Shown: one piece after another, positions 48,691-60,800 of the stretch
Position numbering within the stretch: position 1 is the stretch's first letter
How the letters are laid out: the number at the start of each line of letters is the position of its first letter
Assembly (NCBI GenBank): GCA_000727475.1
Contig: KL647294.1
Span: 3,493,452 to 3,557,451 of the forward strand
Source: Sarcocystis neurona
Taxonomy: Eukaryota; Apicomplexa; Conoidasida; Eucoccidiorida; Sarcocystidae
Direction: 5' to 3'
DNA length: 64,000 bases
The notes under the pieces: model-generated
Database searches by the model: none
Seen by the model: the letters and a program-made list of their open reading frames with translations, nothing else
Told to the model about the DNA's origin: nothing
Made by a program: the position numbers and the translations under genes

Positions 48691-49569
48691 ATGCTGTGCA
48701 GCCCACTCCTGTGTATTTCCCTCCGTATTTGTCAGATACGAAGATTAGTAGTCCCTCCCTTGCAGCATCTCGTGTACGCGCAGCAGTTTCGTTTACTTTT
48801 TTTCTCCTCCTTCTCCCCGTTCACTTATTTTTCTCTGCTCCCTTTTTTTGTTCTACTTGCTGCTACATTCCTTCGTCTTTTTCTGCTGTGCTCCTTTGTC
48901 TTCGTTCGCTTATCTCTTACCTCTGCTTTTGCTGCAGCTACTGTTGGTGCCTCTATTCTGCTGCTGCACCAGTTGTTCCTGCTTCTTTGCCTGGTACAAT
49001 TCTACATCCTTGCTGCCTTCGTTTCCGTGACTGCTTTCCCAGGTGATGCCGCTCTTGCTGCTCTTCCCCGCACTTGCGAGCAGCAGAAGCGGTGTTTTGA
49101 AGAAGACGCCAACAGCTATCCCTACGACACCGCAGCACCACATGTAGCGGCAGCGGAGTCAACACGAACAGCAGCAAAAGAAACAGCGGCAACCGCAGCT
49201 GGAGCACCAGGAGATGCAGCTACAGCAGCAGCAGCAGGAGAGCCAGCAGCTTCACAAACACCTGGACGAGAAACAGCAGCAGAAGAAGGACCGGCAGAAA
49301 ACGCAGCAGCAGCTCGAGGCGACGCAGCCTCACCCGCGGGGGAGAGAACGAACCAGCAGCATCTGGAGAAAAAGAACACGGTCCGTTCAGAGCAGAAGAT
49401 GTCTTAACAGCAGCGGCAGATCCGCCGGCAGCAGTGACACAAGCAGCGACACAGGCAGCGGCGACAGCGTCGCCAGCTGCAGCACCAGGGGCAGCAGCAG
49501 CAGCAACAAACCCAATTAACGAAGCTGTGGCTGCACGACGGATAGCAGTTGACCGTAACGTTCTAAAGA
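48691..49569 (+). other. Pyrimidine-rich then CAG-rich leader of the giant gene
   Basis: Bases 48770-48960 are almost pure C/T on the plus strand. Bases 49090-49560 are CAG-repeat sequence that is open in all three frames. A frame from 48691 to 49407 encodes a hydrophobic run and then an Ala-rich tail. Its composition is what translated pyrimidine and CAG sequence would give by chance, and it ends before the giant gene's ATG. I read this as promoter and 5' untranslated region; an extra upstream exon cannot be excluded. Confidence 0.4.
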
Positions 49570-52500
49570 ATGAGGTCAGCTCGCCCGCCGCTGCCGCAGC
49601 AGCAGAGACAGACGCATCTGTCTCAGTTCTTCGCTCCAGTGCCGTCTTCTCGTGTCTCTCCTTCGTTCGGCGTATCTTCATCAAAAGACAGCGTTCCTGG
49701 TGGTGCTGCTGCTGGTGCAGGAGCGGCTGGTGCTGCTGCTGCAGGCGTCGCTGCTGTTACTGCAAATGCTGCTGCGTCGGATGATGCTCCGGTGGGTGAA
49801 CGTCCTGCTGTCTCACCTCCGCCTGTGGCTGCCGCTGATGCGGCTGCAGGCCAAGCGCTGGCATGGGAGGTGGCGTCTTGTGCAAAAGATGTTGCTGCGG
49901 TGGCTGCTGTCGACGAGGAGGTTACTGCAGTAGCAGACGCACCAGCAGCAGCAGCAGCAGACGTGCCTGCAGGAGCAGGAGCACTACCGCCAGCAGCAGG
50001 AGCTCGAGAAGCAACCAAAGGAGCGCCAGGGAGAGCAACACGAGGGACAGTTACAGGAACAGGCGAAAGGGTGACAGCAGCAGGAGCAGCAGAAGCAGGA
50101 ACAGCGTCTGCAGAAGTGGCAACAGGAGCAGCAGCAGCAGGTGAACAGGTAGCAACAGGAGGAGAGATAGGAGCTGCAGCAAGAGATGGAGCAGCAGAGG
50201 CAGTGGCAAGAGGAGCAGCAGGAGGGGAAGCAACAGCAGCAGCACGAGCAGCAGGTGCAGCAGGGCCCGCCGCAGCAGCAGCAGGAGTCGCAGCAGCACC
50301 AGCGGCAGAAGCAGAAGCAACGACAACAGCAGCGTCAGGAGGAGAAAAGCCTGCCGCAGCTCTCCTGCTGAAGCAACGGCGCAGCGCAGATGCAACCGCA
50401 GCAGCCGGCGGCAGCAGCCGCCAAAAATCTCTGCTGCCTCATCGAGCTGCGGCGGAGGAGGAAAGCGTCCGCCGGATACACTTCACGCCGAGGCGGCCGT
50501 CTCTCTCTACCGACGGGAGCGATACAGGAGGACAGGTCTACCCTGCTGTCGCTCCTGTGAAGGAGAGAGCAGCTACAAAACCATCCCGCTTCCCTGCTGC
50601 AGCAGGCAATGACGCTGCTGAAGAGAAGGCCGGAAAGGAGAAAGACAACTTCACTGCTGTTACGTGTGCTGCTGCTGCTGTCAGAAATGCGTTTATTATT
50701 GCCGAGGCCGATGACGCGGCTGCTCCTGGAAGGAAACCTTTTGCAGTTGCTGCTGCCGCTGGAAATGGTAGTACATGCCCTACTGCTGTTGCCGAAGAAG
50801 CTACTGCTGCTCCTGGAGCAGCACAACAAAACGAAAAGTGGGCTACTGCTGCCGCTGTTGCTGATGAGAGAGTTGCTGCTGTGCTTGAAGAAGGTCGTGC
50901 TGCTGCTCCTGGTGTTGAAGAAGTTGGTGCTTGTACTTCTGTAGAAGGTGCGGCAGCTCTTGTTGCCGCTGTAGAAGCTGCTGCTGCTCCTGTCAGTGGA
51001 AGCGCCCTAGCAACTGTTGCTCCTGCCGAGCAGACGAACGCCGCTCCTGCTTCTTCTTCTTTGTCTTCAGCTCGGAGAGTCTGTGCCAGGGGTATTACTG
51101 CCGGAATACTTGCTGCGGCTTCTTTTGGTCGAAAAGCTGCCGCTGCTCCAGCTTCAGAGACAGGACGTAGGGCTGCTGCTGCTGTTGCCGAAGAGCCAGA
51201 AAAGCAAAGAAACAGCATCAGAGGGACAGGCAATATTTGCAGCTTCTTGTTGCTGCGCGGCTCGACAAAGGGAGAGGCTACGGCTGCTTCACCACGCCGC
51301 ACGGTGAAGGCAAGAGGGGCGCTGCTGCTGCACGAAGAAGCCGCGGGAAAAAAGGCAGCCGAAGGAGTTGCAGTCCGAACGGCCACGTTGGCAGCAGCCA
51401 CAGATAAGCAAGCAGCAGCACCAGCAGCAGCAAATAGACAGGGTGCGCGAGCAGGAGCGGGAGTAATGCAGACGAAGAAAGGGGCAGCAACAGCCAGTAG
51501 GCTGGCAACACCTGGAACACCGAAGAGACTGGCAGGAGCAGCAGCAGCAGACAAGTTAGTAGCAGCGGCAGCAGCTAGTCAAACGGTCGCAACCGAAGGC
51601 CACCACCGAGCAGGAGCAGGAGAAAGCGACGCATCAGTAGCGACAGAAAGTTTGGCAGCACCCGTAGCTGCAGGGAGCTCCGCAGCAGCAGCAGCAGAAA
51701 GCCGGGCAGCAGCAGAAGAACAGAAGACAGTGGGAGCGGCGGCTCGCGAGGAGCCAGCAGCAAGAGCAACAGAGAGTCAGCAAACAGCAGGAAGAAGAGG
51801 GAGGGCCACAGCAGCAGGCGGAGCGGCAGCAGGTCGAACAGAAGGAGTAGCATCTCAAAAGCGCCTGGCAGGGACAGCAAAAGTAAGTGACGCAGCAGCA
51901 GTAACATCAGCTGAGGCGACTCCAGCTGCAGCACTTGCTGCCGCAGCAGAAGCTGAGGAAGCAGGAGGAGGCACTGCAGCAGAAAAGAGGGGAATTAGCA
52001 GAGGAAACGCAGCGATAGGAGAAGAGGGTGACAAGAAGAAGGAGCGGCAGCAGCAGAGACGTACGGACAAAGTTGTTCGTGCTTCTGAAAAAAGGCAGAG
52101 CTCTCTCTGTTTCGCTGCTGCAGGAGCACGACGCAGTTTTGCAGGACTTTCGTTGCAGCAGAGAAAATCAGCACAGGAGCACACCAGAAGCGGGCAGACC
52201 AGAAGCAGCAGCAGCAAAAGCGTGGGAGGCACCAGCAGCGATAGTCCAAGCAACAACAGGAGGAGGAGCAGCAGCTGCTGCAGAGGTGGCGAGAGCAACA
52301 GCGCGCTTAGCAGCAGCAGGCGGCGTGGCAGCAGCAGCAGTAGCGCCACCAGCCAGAACGGCGGCAACAGCAGCCGGAGCGACAGCATGAGCAGCAGTGG
52401 TCAGAGCAGCTGCAGCAGCAGCACCAGAAGCAGCACCAGTACTAGCAGCAGCACCCCTAGCGTTGTCACCAGCAGCAGCAGCGAGCCAGGTGTAGTGAAA

Positions 52501-54847
52501 TTGCAGCGCCTGCTGAGATCGGGGAAAGTTGAAATTTCTCCTAAGAAGAGACGCGGTCGTCCTCCGTCTCGGTCCGCCTTCAAATGGCACGAGCAGGAAG
52601 AAAAATTGCAGCAGCAGAAATTGCAGGAGCAGCAACAGCTGCGGGAGCGCAAACTGCGGCAGCAGAAACGGGGAGAGTTGACACAGGAGCTGGAAGACGA
52701 ACGACAGAAGTCAAAGCGGCTGGGACAGCAAGCGGCGCCGGAGAAGGAAGAGCACCAAGCACGTCAGCAGCTTCAAGGCGTCCAGCAGCAACAGCAACAA
52801 TACCAGAAAGAGAAACAGCAGCTGGAGAAGAAGCAGGGGCAACAGTCGGACTGGCAGCAACAGGAGCAGCGCCCCAAAAAGGAGCAACAGCAGCCGATTA
52901 AAGCGAGGAGGCAGCAGCAGGAACTGCAGCAGCTCAAGGAGGCAGAAGACGCTGCAGGAGGAGAATCAGTTGAAGAACAGAATAGTGAGGACGTGCAACG
53001 AAAGCGGCCGCATGCGGTGTGGCTGCAGCAGATGCAGAGGGAGCAGGAGGAAAGAAACCGCATGCAGCAGCTCGTCAGTCTGAATCTGGAATGGCTGAAG
53101 GAGCTGCAGCAGAGAGAAGAACGCCCGTTCTCAGCAGAAGAAGAAGAAGATGAAGAAACAATCGGTGGACAAGACGACGTGAAGGAAGGTGCAGATGCTT
53201 CTGACAAATTCGTCGGAGCGTGGAAGACTTGCGCACTTGCTGCTGCTGCAACAAGACTCGCAATAGCACCCTCGCCGATGCAAACTGCAGCAGCGGCAGC
53301 AACCGCTGGAGAGGAGGTGCTGCCATTTGCAGCAGGAGGGGCAGACCCCACACATCCCGCAGGACCGCTGTCGCTTGTTGCTGCAGCACCGCCGACCACA
53401 GGAGCCCTTTATGCAGCAGCAACCAATTCAGCAGCAGCAGCAGCAACTGCAACAGCAGCAGCAACAACGACAGCAGAAGCTCCTGCTGGTGCCGCAGCAA
53501 CAGTGGCAGCCTCAGACGCAGGAACTTCAGCAGCGGCAACAGGAGGGAAGTCTGTAGAAGCAGCGGCCGCAGGAGCGAAAGAAGATACAGGGGCAGTCTT
53601 CGTAGCAGGAAACGCGTCTCCAGCAGGAACGGGAGGAGCAGCAACAGCAGAGGACTTGGCAGTGCAGATAGGGGCAGCTACTGGGTGCAGGAGCTCAAAC
53701 GCAGCAGCAGCAGCCGTCTTCAGCGGGGATGACGTCGGTTCTGTGAACAAGACACGGGCGGGGAGAATACGCACGCTGCGAGATGCGGCGGCAACTGCTG
53801 CTGGTGTCCTTGTTCAAAAAGCGGGAGGGAGAGAAAGTGCAGCAGCAGGTTACGTAAAATCCGAAGGCCATGCAGCAAGTGCGGCAGCAGATACGGGCAC
53901 AAACGAAGGGAAGGAAGAAGTTGCAGCAGCAAGTACCACTTGCGAAACAGCGCCTGCAGAAGCTGCAGGAGCAGACGAAAGGTACGGAGGAGAAGAGGAG
54001 CCTCGACGCTTGATTGCAGGAGCAGCAGGAGCGGCGGCTGCAAAAAGAGAAGGGCATGCAGCAATCGGAGCAGAGAACTACGTAGAGAAAGGACGATCTG
54101 CCCTCGCCCGGCGCGCCTTAACAGAAGGAGAGAAAACCAGCAGTGCAGCACTTTTTCGAGTACAAGCTATAAAAGAGGAGCTGCAGCACACGGCAAACCA
54201 GCGCCAGCTTTCAGCAGACCCGGTGGACCGATCGCAGCAGGTAGTGGCAGCAGCTGCAGCAGCAGCATCAGCGGCCTCTGTAACAGCAGGAACGGCAGCA
54301 GAAGTAAGGGACGCGTCCACGGCAGCAGATGTTGCAGCTGCAGCAGCAGCAGGAGCAGTAGCAGCAGCAGGAGGGAGACAGGCAGCTGACCACCACTGCG
54401 AGAGGTCTTCTTCACGAGCCACAGTGGCAGCAGCAGAGTTCTGTGGGAGAAGTACAGAATTAGCAGACACCTGGACTACGACAGGAGCTGCAGCAGTGGA
54501 GTGGACGCGCCGCTGTTGCTTGTGGGACGACTTACATGCACCAGCGGCAGCAGCTGCGTACGAAGAGCTGCAACGACAGCAGTGCCAACGATGGCACGAG
54601 CACGTATGGCGCAGCAGCAGAGGCCTGCGGCTGCTGAAGCGCGTGCGCAGAAGAGAAGACGTGCAAGCAGCGCTGCTGCGGCTGTGTCGCTGCGACAGCA
54701 ACGGCAGCAGGGCACCAGGGGCAGCAGCAGCATCAGCAGCAGCGTCACGACGTGTCCGGGGGAACGGAGAGCTGCGCGTCTTTGTCGCTGAAGGCCCCTT
54801 CACATTCTTCACCCGAAAAGCTCTTCTTGCCATTCTCAAAGAAGCAG
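49570..54847 (+). CDS. Giant protein, exon 1: PIP box, Ala/Ser/Gln blocks, AT-hook-like motif, coiled coil
   Basis: A single open frame of about 5.3 kb. Block order by codon: GCT-coded Ala (49700-49890), GCA-coded Ala (49930-50420), GCT Ala (50530-51200), GCA Ala (51330-52020), AGC-coded Ser (52200-52480), CAG-coded Gln in a coiled coil (52590-53130), GCA Ala again (53280-54400). The end is complex sequence: ELRVFVAEGPFTFFTRKALL then AILKEAG. The donor is either GAAGCAG|GTCACT at 54847 or GCAAAA|GTATAC at 54877; both leave phase 1. The frame stops at 54909, and its last dozen codons are AT-rich intron-like sequence. Confidence 0.75.
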
Positions 54848-57800
54848 GTCACTTTCTTTTTCACTCTCTGTGCAAAAGTATACATACATATTTGTGTATA
54901 TACACGTAAACAGACATGTATTCGCGGCCCTCTCCTGTTGCAGGTGCTCTCGGGGTTCTCTTCACTCTCTCTCTCTGTCTCTGTGCAAATGTATACATGT
55001 ACATATATATACATGTGTATATACATGTATATACACACGTATTCCTGACCATTTACTGTCCCAAGTATCCTCATCGTACTGTCTTCGTTTGCCGAATCTG
55101 CGTGGCGTAGAGGTCGCACCTATGCGTAGTCGTCGAGCAGCTGCGAGCATTTCTCTCCAGGCTCTGTGCTGAGGGGTGGACTGGTGTGGACAGAGGAACA
55201 GCAAGGAAAAGGAAGAGGAACACTGAGGCAGCTAACCATACAGAAGATGGCGCGATAAAAAAAGGATAGCGGGAGAGACGGCCAATAGCGAGAAGGGCAG
55301 ACCTATCTGTCCATACACGGTTATACACACGCCCGGGTGTAGGTACATGAGTCCATACAAGACTGTGTAGATGTATACATATGTATATAGGCGTGTATTC
55401 TTGTGTGTATATTATAGATGGTCGTCTACACACGTTTATATATGTATGTATATATGTATGTGCCCTTGTACGTGCCTGTGTACATACATATCTGTAGGTC
55501 TGTGTACCTGTGTGTATGTGCGTGTCTTCTTTTCCTTTTCGTGTGAGTAGCGGGTCGTCTATATGTGGATATATATGTGCGTGCCTTTTTGTGTATATAG
55601 GTTGCCGTCTATATGTGTGTATATATGTATATGTGTATACGCCCTTGCAGGTACACGTGTGCATACGGATGTACAAACCTGTTTGTGTGTACACGTGTGT
55701 ATAGGTGCATGCCTTCTTGTGTATATAGATGGTCGTCTATACACGTTTATATATATATGCACTTGTTGGTACATGTGTACGTAAAAGGCTGTAAGTTTAT
55801 ATATATGTGTGTGTGTATATATATAGTGTGTATATGAGCACGCCTTCTTGTGTCTGTAGATGGTCGTCTGTATATGTATATGTATGCATACGTACTGTTC
55901 ACCCCTAATAGCTGAGTGACTGCTGATTACGCTTGAAGTGGTTAGAGTCGATGTTTGCTGTGCACGCATCGCGTGCTGCCTCCACGCATGAAGCGCATTA
56001 CTTTTTTCTGCGGAAGGTAACGCGTAGTTTTCTCGGGCTTCATGCTGTCGGTGGTGGTATATCCGCTGTTCACATGTCATCTCTCTGAGTCCGGGACTCT
56101 GTATTGCTGTTGCTGCGTCGGTTGCTGTTTGCTGCGCTGTTCGCAGGGGTGCACACTACAGCAGTAAAGCGCCAGGCAACTTGCTGCTTGACTGCTGCAG
56201 CGTCGGACTTCTGGTTCAGCAGCTTGCAGCAGCAGCAGGAGGATGGGCCGCAGCAGCAGCAGGGGGAGGAGCAGCAGCACCAAAGGCAGCAGGACGAGGA
56301 CGGCCAGCAACAGCAGCAAGAGGAGGACGGGCACCAGCATCACCAGTGGGAGGCGGGGCAGGAGGGGCAGCGGGCAGAGCAGCACGAGGCGAATGGGCAG
56401 CAGCAGCATCAGCGGGAGGCAGAGCAGCAGCAGCAGGAAGAGGACCGCGAACAGCAAGAAAGACAGGACAGACAGCAGCAGCGTGAAGAGAACAGGCTGC
56501 AGAAGCAGCGAATTGCAGCAGCAACTGGGCAGCAGCTGCGGGAGGGGGAAGCAGCAGCACTGACTGAAGAGCGGCAGCAGCAGAAGCAGCAACAGGATGC
56601 TGCAAGAGCTGCCAATACGAGAACCGACGAAGGGGGCGGTTCAGCTCGTGTTAGTGTGCTGCCGTTGCAACGGCAGATAGGCAGCAGCGAGGCCAGTGCA
56701 TTCAGCAGCAGGGACGAATGTGTTGCTGCCGTTGCCACATCTGTGCGGCAAGGGCACCAGCGCTGTCCAGGGGAATCATCGAAAGACAACAACGGAGAGA
56801 AGAGCGCGAAGCAGCAGCAGCAGAGGACTGTTGAGAAGTTGGCTGTAGCAAGGTTGGACGCGACGTGGAAGAGAGGGCAGTTGAAGCAACAGGATGAAAG
56901 AAATTTGTACCTTCAACCGACAGAACCGGCAAGAGCCAAGTTTATATCGAGAGACGCCGCTAATCCTTCTGCTGCCATTTTTGCTACTGCTGTTGCGCGT
57001 GCTGGGGCTTGCAGTTTTGCCGCTCCTGCGCCTGCTGCTGGTCCTGCTGCTGCTGCTGCGGCCGTTGGTGAGGAGAGGGACGCCGACAGTTGGTGGTTGC
57101 AGGAAGTGCCAGAGAATGCGGGCAGTGCTGGTGCTGTTCCGGCGCGTGATAAGTCGACGGAAGGTCAAATTTCGGCTGCCTGCAGAGGGCTTTCTTGCGC
57201 TGCAATAAGTGAAAGTCAGTTTCTAGCAGCCATCGGCATCCCAGTTCAAAAAGCGGCAGAACGTTTCGATCCCATCAGCGACCGCTGTGGACTCCCCGTC
57301 AGTTCGATCGTAGAGCACGTGCTGCTGGAACTGCAACAGGCCTCCTCACAGAGACAGCACCAACAACTGCAGGACCACCAGCTGCAATCGCCGCAACAAG
57401 ATCGATTCGACCAGCCGCAGCAGCAGCAGCAGCTCGCCCAGCGGCAGCGAGAGCGATGCCGTCATTCACGGCAGCCGCCGTACGCCCCGCATCGGCAGCA
57501 GCTCGAGCAAGCGCAGGAACAGCAGCCTTGCCTTCCACAACAGCGGGCGTCCGAGAAGCAGCAGCAGCAACAGCACCCACTCTGTGAACAGCAGGCGACA
57601 GAACAGGGACGACAGCAGGACGGCTCAGAGCAGTGTTGGTGCGCATGCAACACCGAGAAAGGAGCTGCTGGTGCAGCAGCTTCGGGAGGACAAGGAGGCA
57701 CACAACGAGGGGTAGGCGTGTCTTTCCACTGCTGTCGCTGTGGCAGCGGCTGCGAGAGCAGCAACAGAAGCGTTTTCCCTGGGCCACGCGCAGCAGCTCT

Positions 57801-60800
57801 GCAAGCGAGTGGGACGTTTGGTGGCAAGTGTTCGCCTTGCTGCTGCTGCGTCTTCTTCTCCGTAGCGACAGGTGCTGCTGCGGTCGCAATGGATGACCGA
57901 GCTGCCTGCAGCCACCAAATCATCGACACTTCCGCTGCCGAAGCTGAGGCGACATTGCTGAAAAGAAGACGACTGGCAACACCCGAAGAAAAGCCAGTTG
58001 CTGCAGCAGCAGCCAGAACTGAAGAAAGTGTCTTAGATTCTTCAGGGGAGAGAAAAATTCGAGTCGCTCCGACTTGTTCTGCGGCCCGTCGCGGCACGGT
58101 TGCCGAGAAGCCCGCACCTGCAGCACACGGAGGCGAATCTAGCCATCCTTCCTCTTGCTGCTGCTGTGCTCTCAGCGTCTGTCCTGCAGCCTCGCATGTG
58201 TCTTTGCGCTCTCCTCCTTCTCTATTTGACGTGAAAGCCGAGGCAGAACGAGCTGCTCCTCCATACCCATGCCTGTCACTGTCGCCACCAGCAGCAGCAC
58301 ATTTGGGCACGTCCACTCCGTGCTGCGTCTCCCCTCCCTTTCCTTCTTCTGCTCTATGTCCTGTTCCTTCCTATTCTCCCGCCTCTGCTGCTTCTGAGCC
58401 GTCGCAAAAAAATTTGTGTGCATATTGCAGAATTTCCAGACAATGTACTGCGTCTCAGTCTTCTCCTTCGTGTCCTTCTTCTTCTCCTGTGTTTTCCACT
58501 TCTTCTTCTTCTTGGGCATCTTCTTCGTCTTCTTCGGCTTCTCCTCTCTGCGCATCTGGGCCACAGCAACTTTCGTGGTTTTTTCCTCCTGTGCTATGGC
58601 TCTCCCACTTGACGGAGCTCTGGACTTCTGCGTTCGAAGCCGCATGCATCTCAGAACTGGCGGGTCACGACGAAGCAGCACTGCAGCTCTACGCGCTGCT
58701 GCAGCAGGCCTATGCTGCCCATCCGCTATACCGACGCATGCGCCAGCGCGCATCGGCTTCCGCGTCAGCCGCCCATACACACGCTGCTGCTGTCTCATCT
58801 TCTTCTTTCTCTTCTGGTTCATTCTCTTCCTCTTGTTTGAGCGCCGCTCCTCCAGCCCCGCGTGCCGCTGCTGATAGCTGTACGTCTCCGCTGCTGGGGT
58901 GGTTCACGGCTAAACCGACTGCGGCATTCACTGCTGCTGCTGCTGCTAATCCACAAGTACCTCTCGTTGGTGCTGCTGCCTCCCATTTACCAGTGCACAC
59001 GTCTGCTGGTACCTTTGGTGCGGAGCGAAGTAGGGCAGACGGCGATGAAGGAGCAACAGCTGCTGCTGCTAGGGGGGACAAGCCTACTGCTGCAGCATGT
59101 ACCAGGCGGTCTCGAAGTGCAGCAACAGCAACCGCGGCCGCGTACCCTCGCGCGGCTGCCCGGCAGAAAAGCAACGCTGCGGCCGCAGCAGCAACAGCAG
59201 CACCTTGTAGAAGAGATGCAGCCACGGCAACACCAGAGGGACTAGCTACTGCCGTCGCTGGTCAAGGAGCTGCAGGTCAACTCTCAGAAGAAAGCGCGCT
59301 GGCCTTTTCTTTCACAAAATCGCCTACAGATTGCAGCGCTGGGGCTGTCGAGAGTAAGAAGCCAGTTGGTGGCGAGAAGGCGCCTAATGCTGCTGCAGTT
59401 GCAGCGCGCTGCACTACGTCTTTCAGTCGAACGGACGCAGCTACTGCGGCCACCTGTGCCGGTCCTGCAGCCGTAACAACAGCACGAACTGCAGCAAGAG
59501 CCGCGACAACTGCAGCAAGAATCAGTTCCACTGCAGCGAGACTCCCTACTGCTGCAGCTTCTTCAGCACGAGAGAGAGGAGCAGCAGTGCTTGCGGCGGC
59601 AGACAGCAAGGCAACAACGGGAAGGCGGGGCTCTGCCGCAGCTGCTCCGTTCCCTGCCGCTGTTGCTTCGACGGCATCAGCGAGCAGCAGCTGCAGCAGG
59701 AAGACACGCGTACGACTCATTCTGCTGTCTGTGCCTCCCCACTGCGGCGCTGGAAGGCTAGTGGAACTCGTGTGCTGCGCGTGCAGGCTCACAGTTGTAA
59801 AAGAAATGAGGTTAAGGGAAGAAAGACGTATAGAAGGAATGTTTTTGTCCATGGGAACTGCTACAGAAAACGTGACTGCCTCTGCAGCCGCGCCTGCGTC
59901 CCAGCGCCAGCTGCGGCAGCAGAGCGAAGCAGCGCACCACCGCCAGCAGGACGAGCTGCAGCAACAGCACCGCTGGCGGCAGAAGCAGCAGCAGCAGTGC
60001 GATTCCCGGCAGAAGCAGCAGCAGCGGCTAGACACAGGGAAGCAGATACAGCAGAAGCAGAACGAGCAGAAGCAGAACGAGCACAAGCAGAGACAGAAAA
60101 AACGGCAGCAGCAGCAGCAGCTGAAACCACGCGTGCAGCGGCAGTTGATCGGCTGGGCTACAAGTGGCACACGGGACCAGCGCCAGCAGCAGCGGCTTTC
60201 ATCGGTGCGAAGCAGCATCACCATCGCAGCAGCAAAGTCAACAAAGCGAAGACCAACAGCGCAGTTGTCTCCCCTGCTGCGCTACACAGAGACAGCCCAC
60301 GCCGGGGAAACGATCAGAGCGAGCGACAGGATGGGAGAAACAGTACGCCTGTGTGATTCAGAGAAGCGACTGGAGAAAACTGAAGAAGTGTCTTTTGTTA
60401 CTTCTTCTTCCTGTTCTTCGCGGTCGTTTGCTTCTCCTTTTGTTTCTTCTTGTCATCCGTTTCGTGCGACCACTGCCACGGATGTTTCTTGTGCTAGTAC
60501 GTCGTCTTCTTTCCATCCTATGTTCCCCTCCTCGTCTGTACCATCTTCTTTACGTACATTTCCCCTTACTGCTGGCGGCTCCGCTTTGTCTTGTTCCTCC
60601 CCTTTACCTGCCCGTCCTGCAGCAGGAGCAGCAGAAAGCAGCACCACCGCTTCTGCGCTGCTCCCGCTGCCTGCAGTGAGTGTGTACGAGTGGTGGAAAC
60701 TAAGCAAGACAGAACAGAAGCGGCTGCTGCAGCGCGGAGAGAAGAGAAATGGCGCGTGGGAAGCTCCCGTTATTTGTCTAGCAAGATGGAAAGAAAACGA

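Noticed and set aside
50538..51554. 338-codon minus-strand open frame, Ala/Ser-rich
   Set aside because: It is the mirror of CTG-type Ala blocks in the giant gene. CAG/CTG repeats lack stops in all frames, and the plus frame is far longer and has complex motifs.
53320..53560. Plus-strand frames reading Gln-rich within giant exon 1
   Set aside because: An alternative frame of the same CAG repeat; the Ala-reading frame is the one continuous with the PIP box and the AT-hook-like motif.
54078..54839. 253-codon minus-strand open frame
   Set aside because: Shadow of the CAG-rich end of giant exon 1; composition is repeat-derived.
57462..58316. 284-codon minus-strand open frame with Cys/Ser-rich end
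   Set aside because: Lies wholly within giant exon 2 and is explained by antisense reading of repeats.
59277..60224. 315-codon minus-strand open frame
   Set aside because: Antisense of Ala and Gln blocks in giant exon 2; the Cys-rich part is simply TGC from the repeat.
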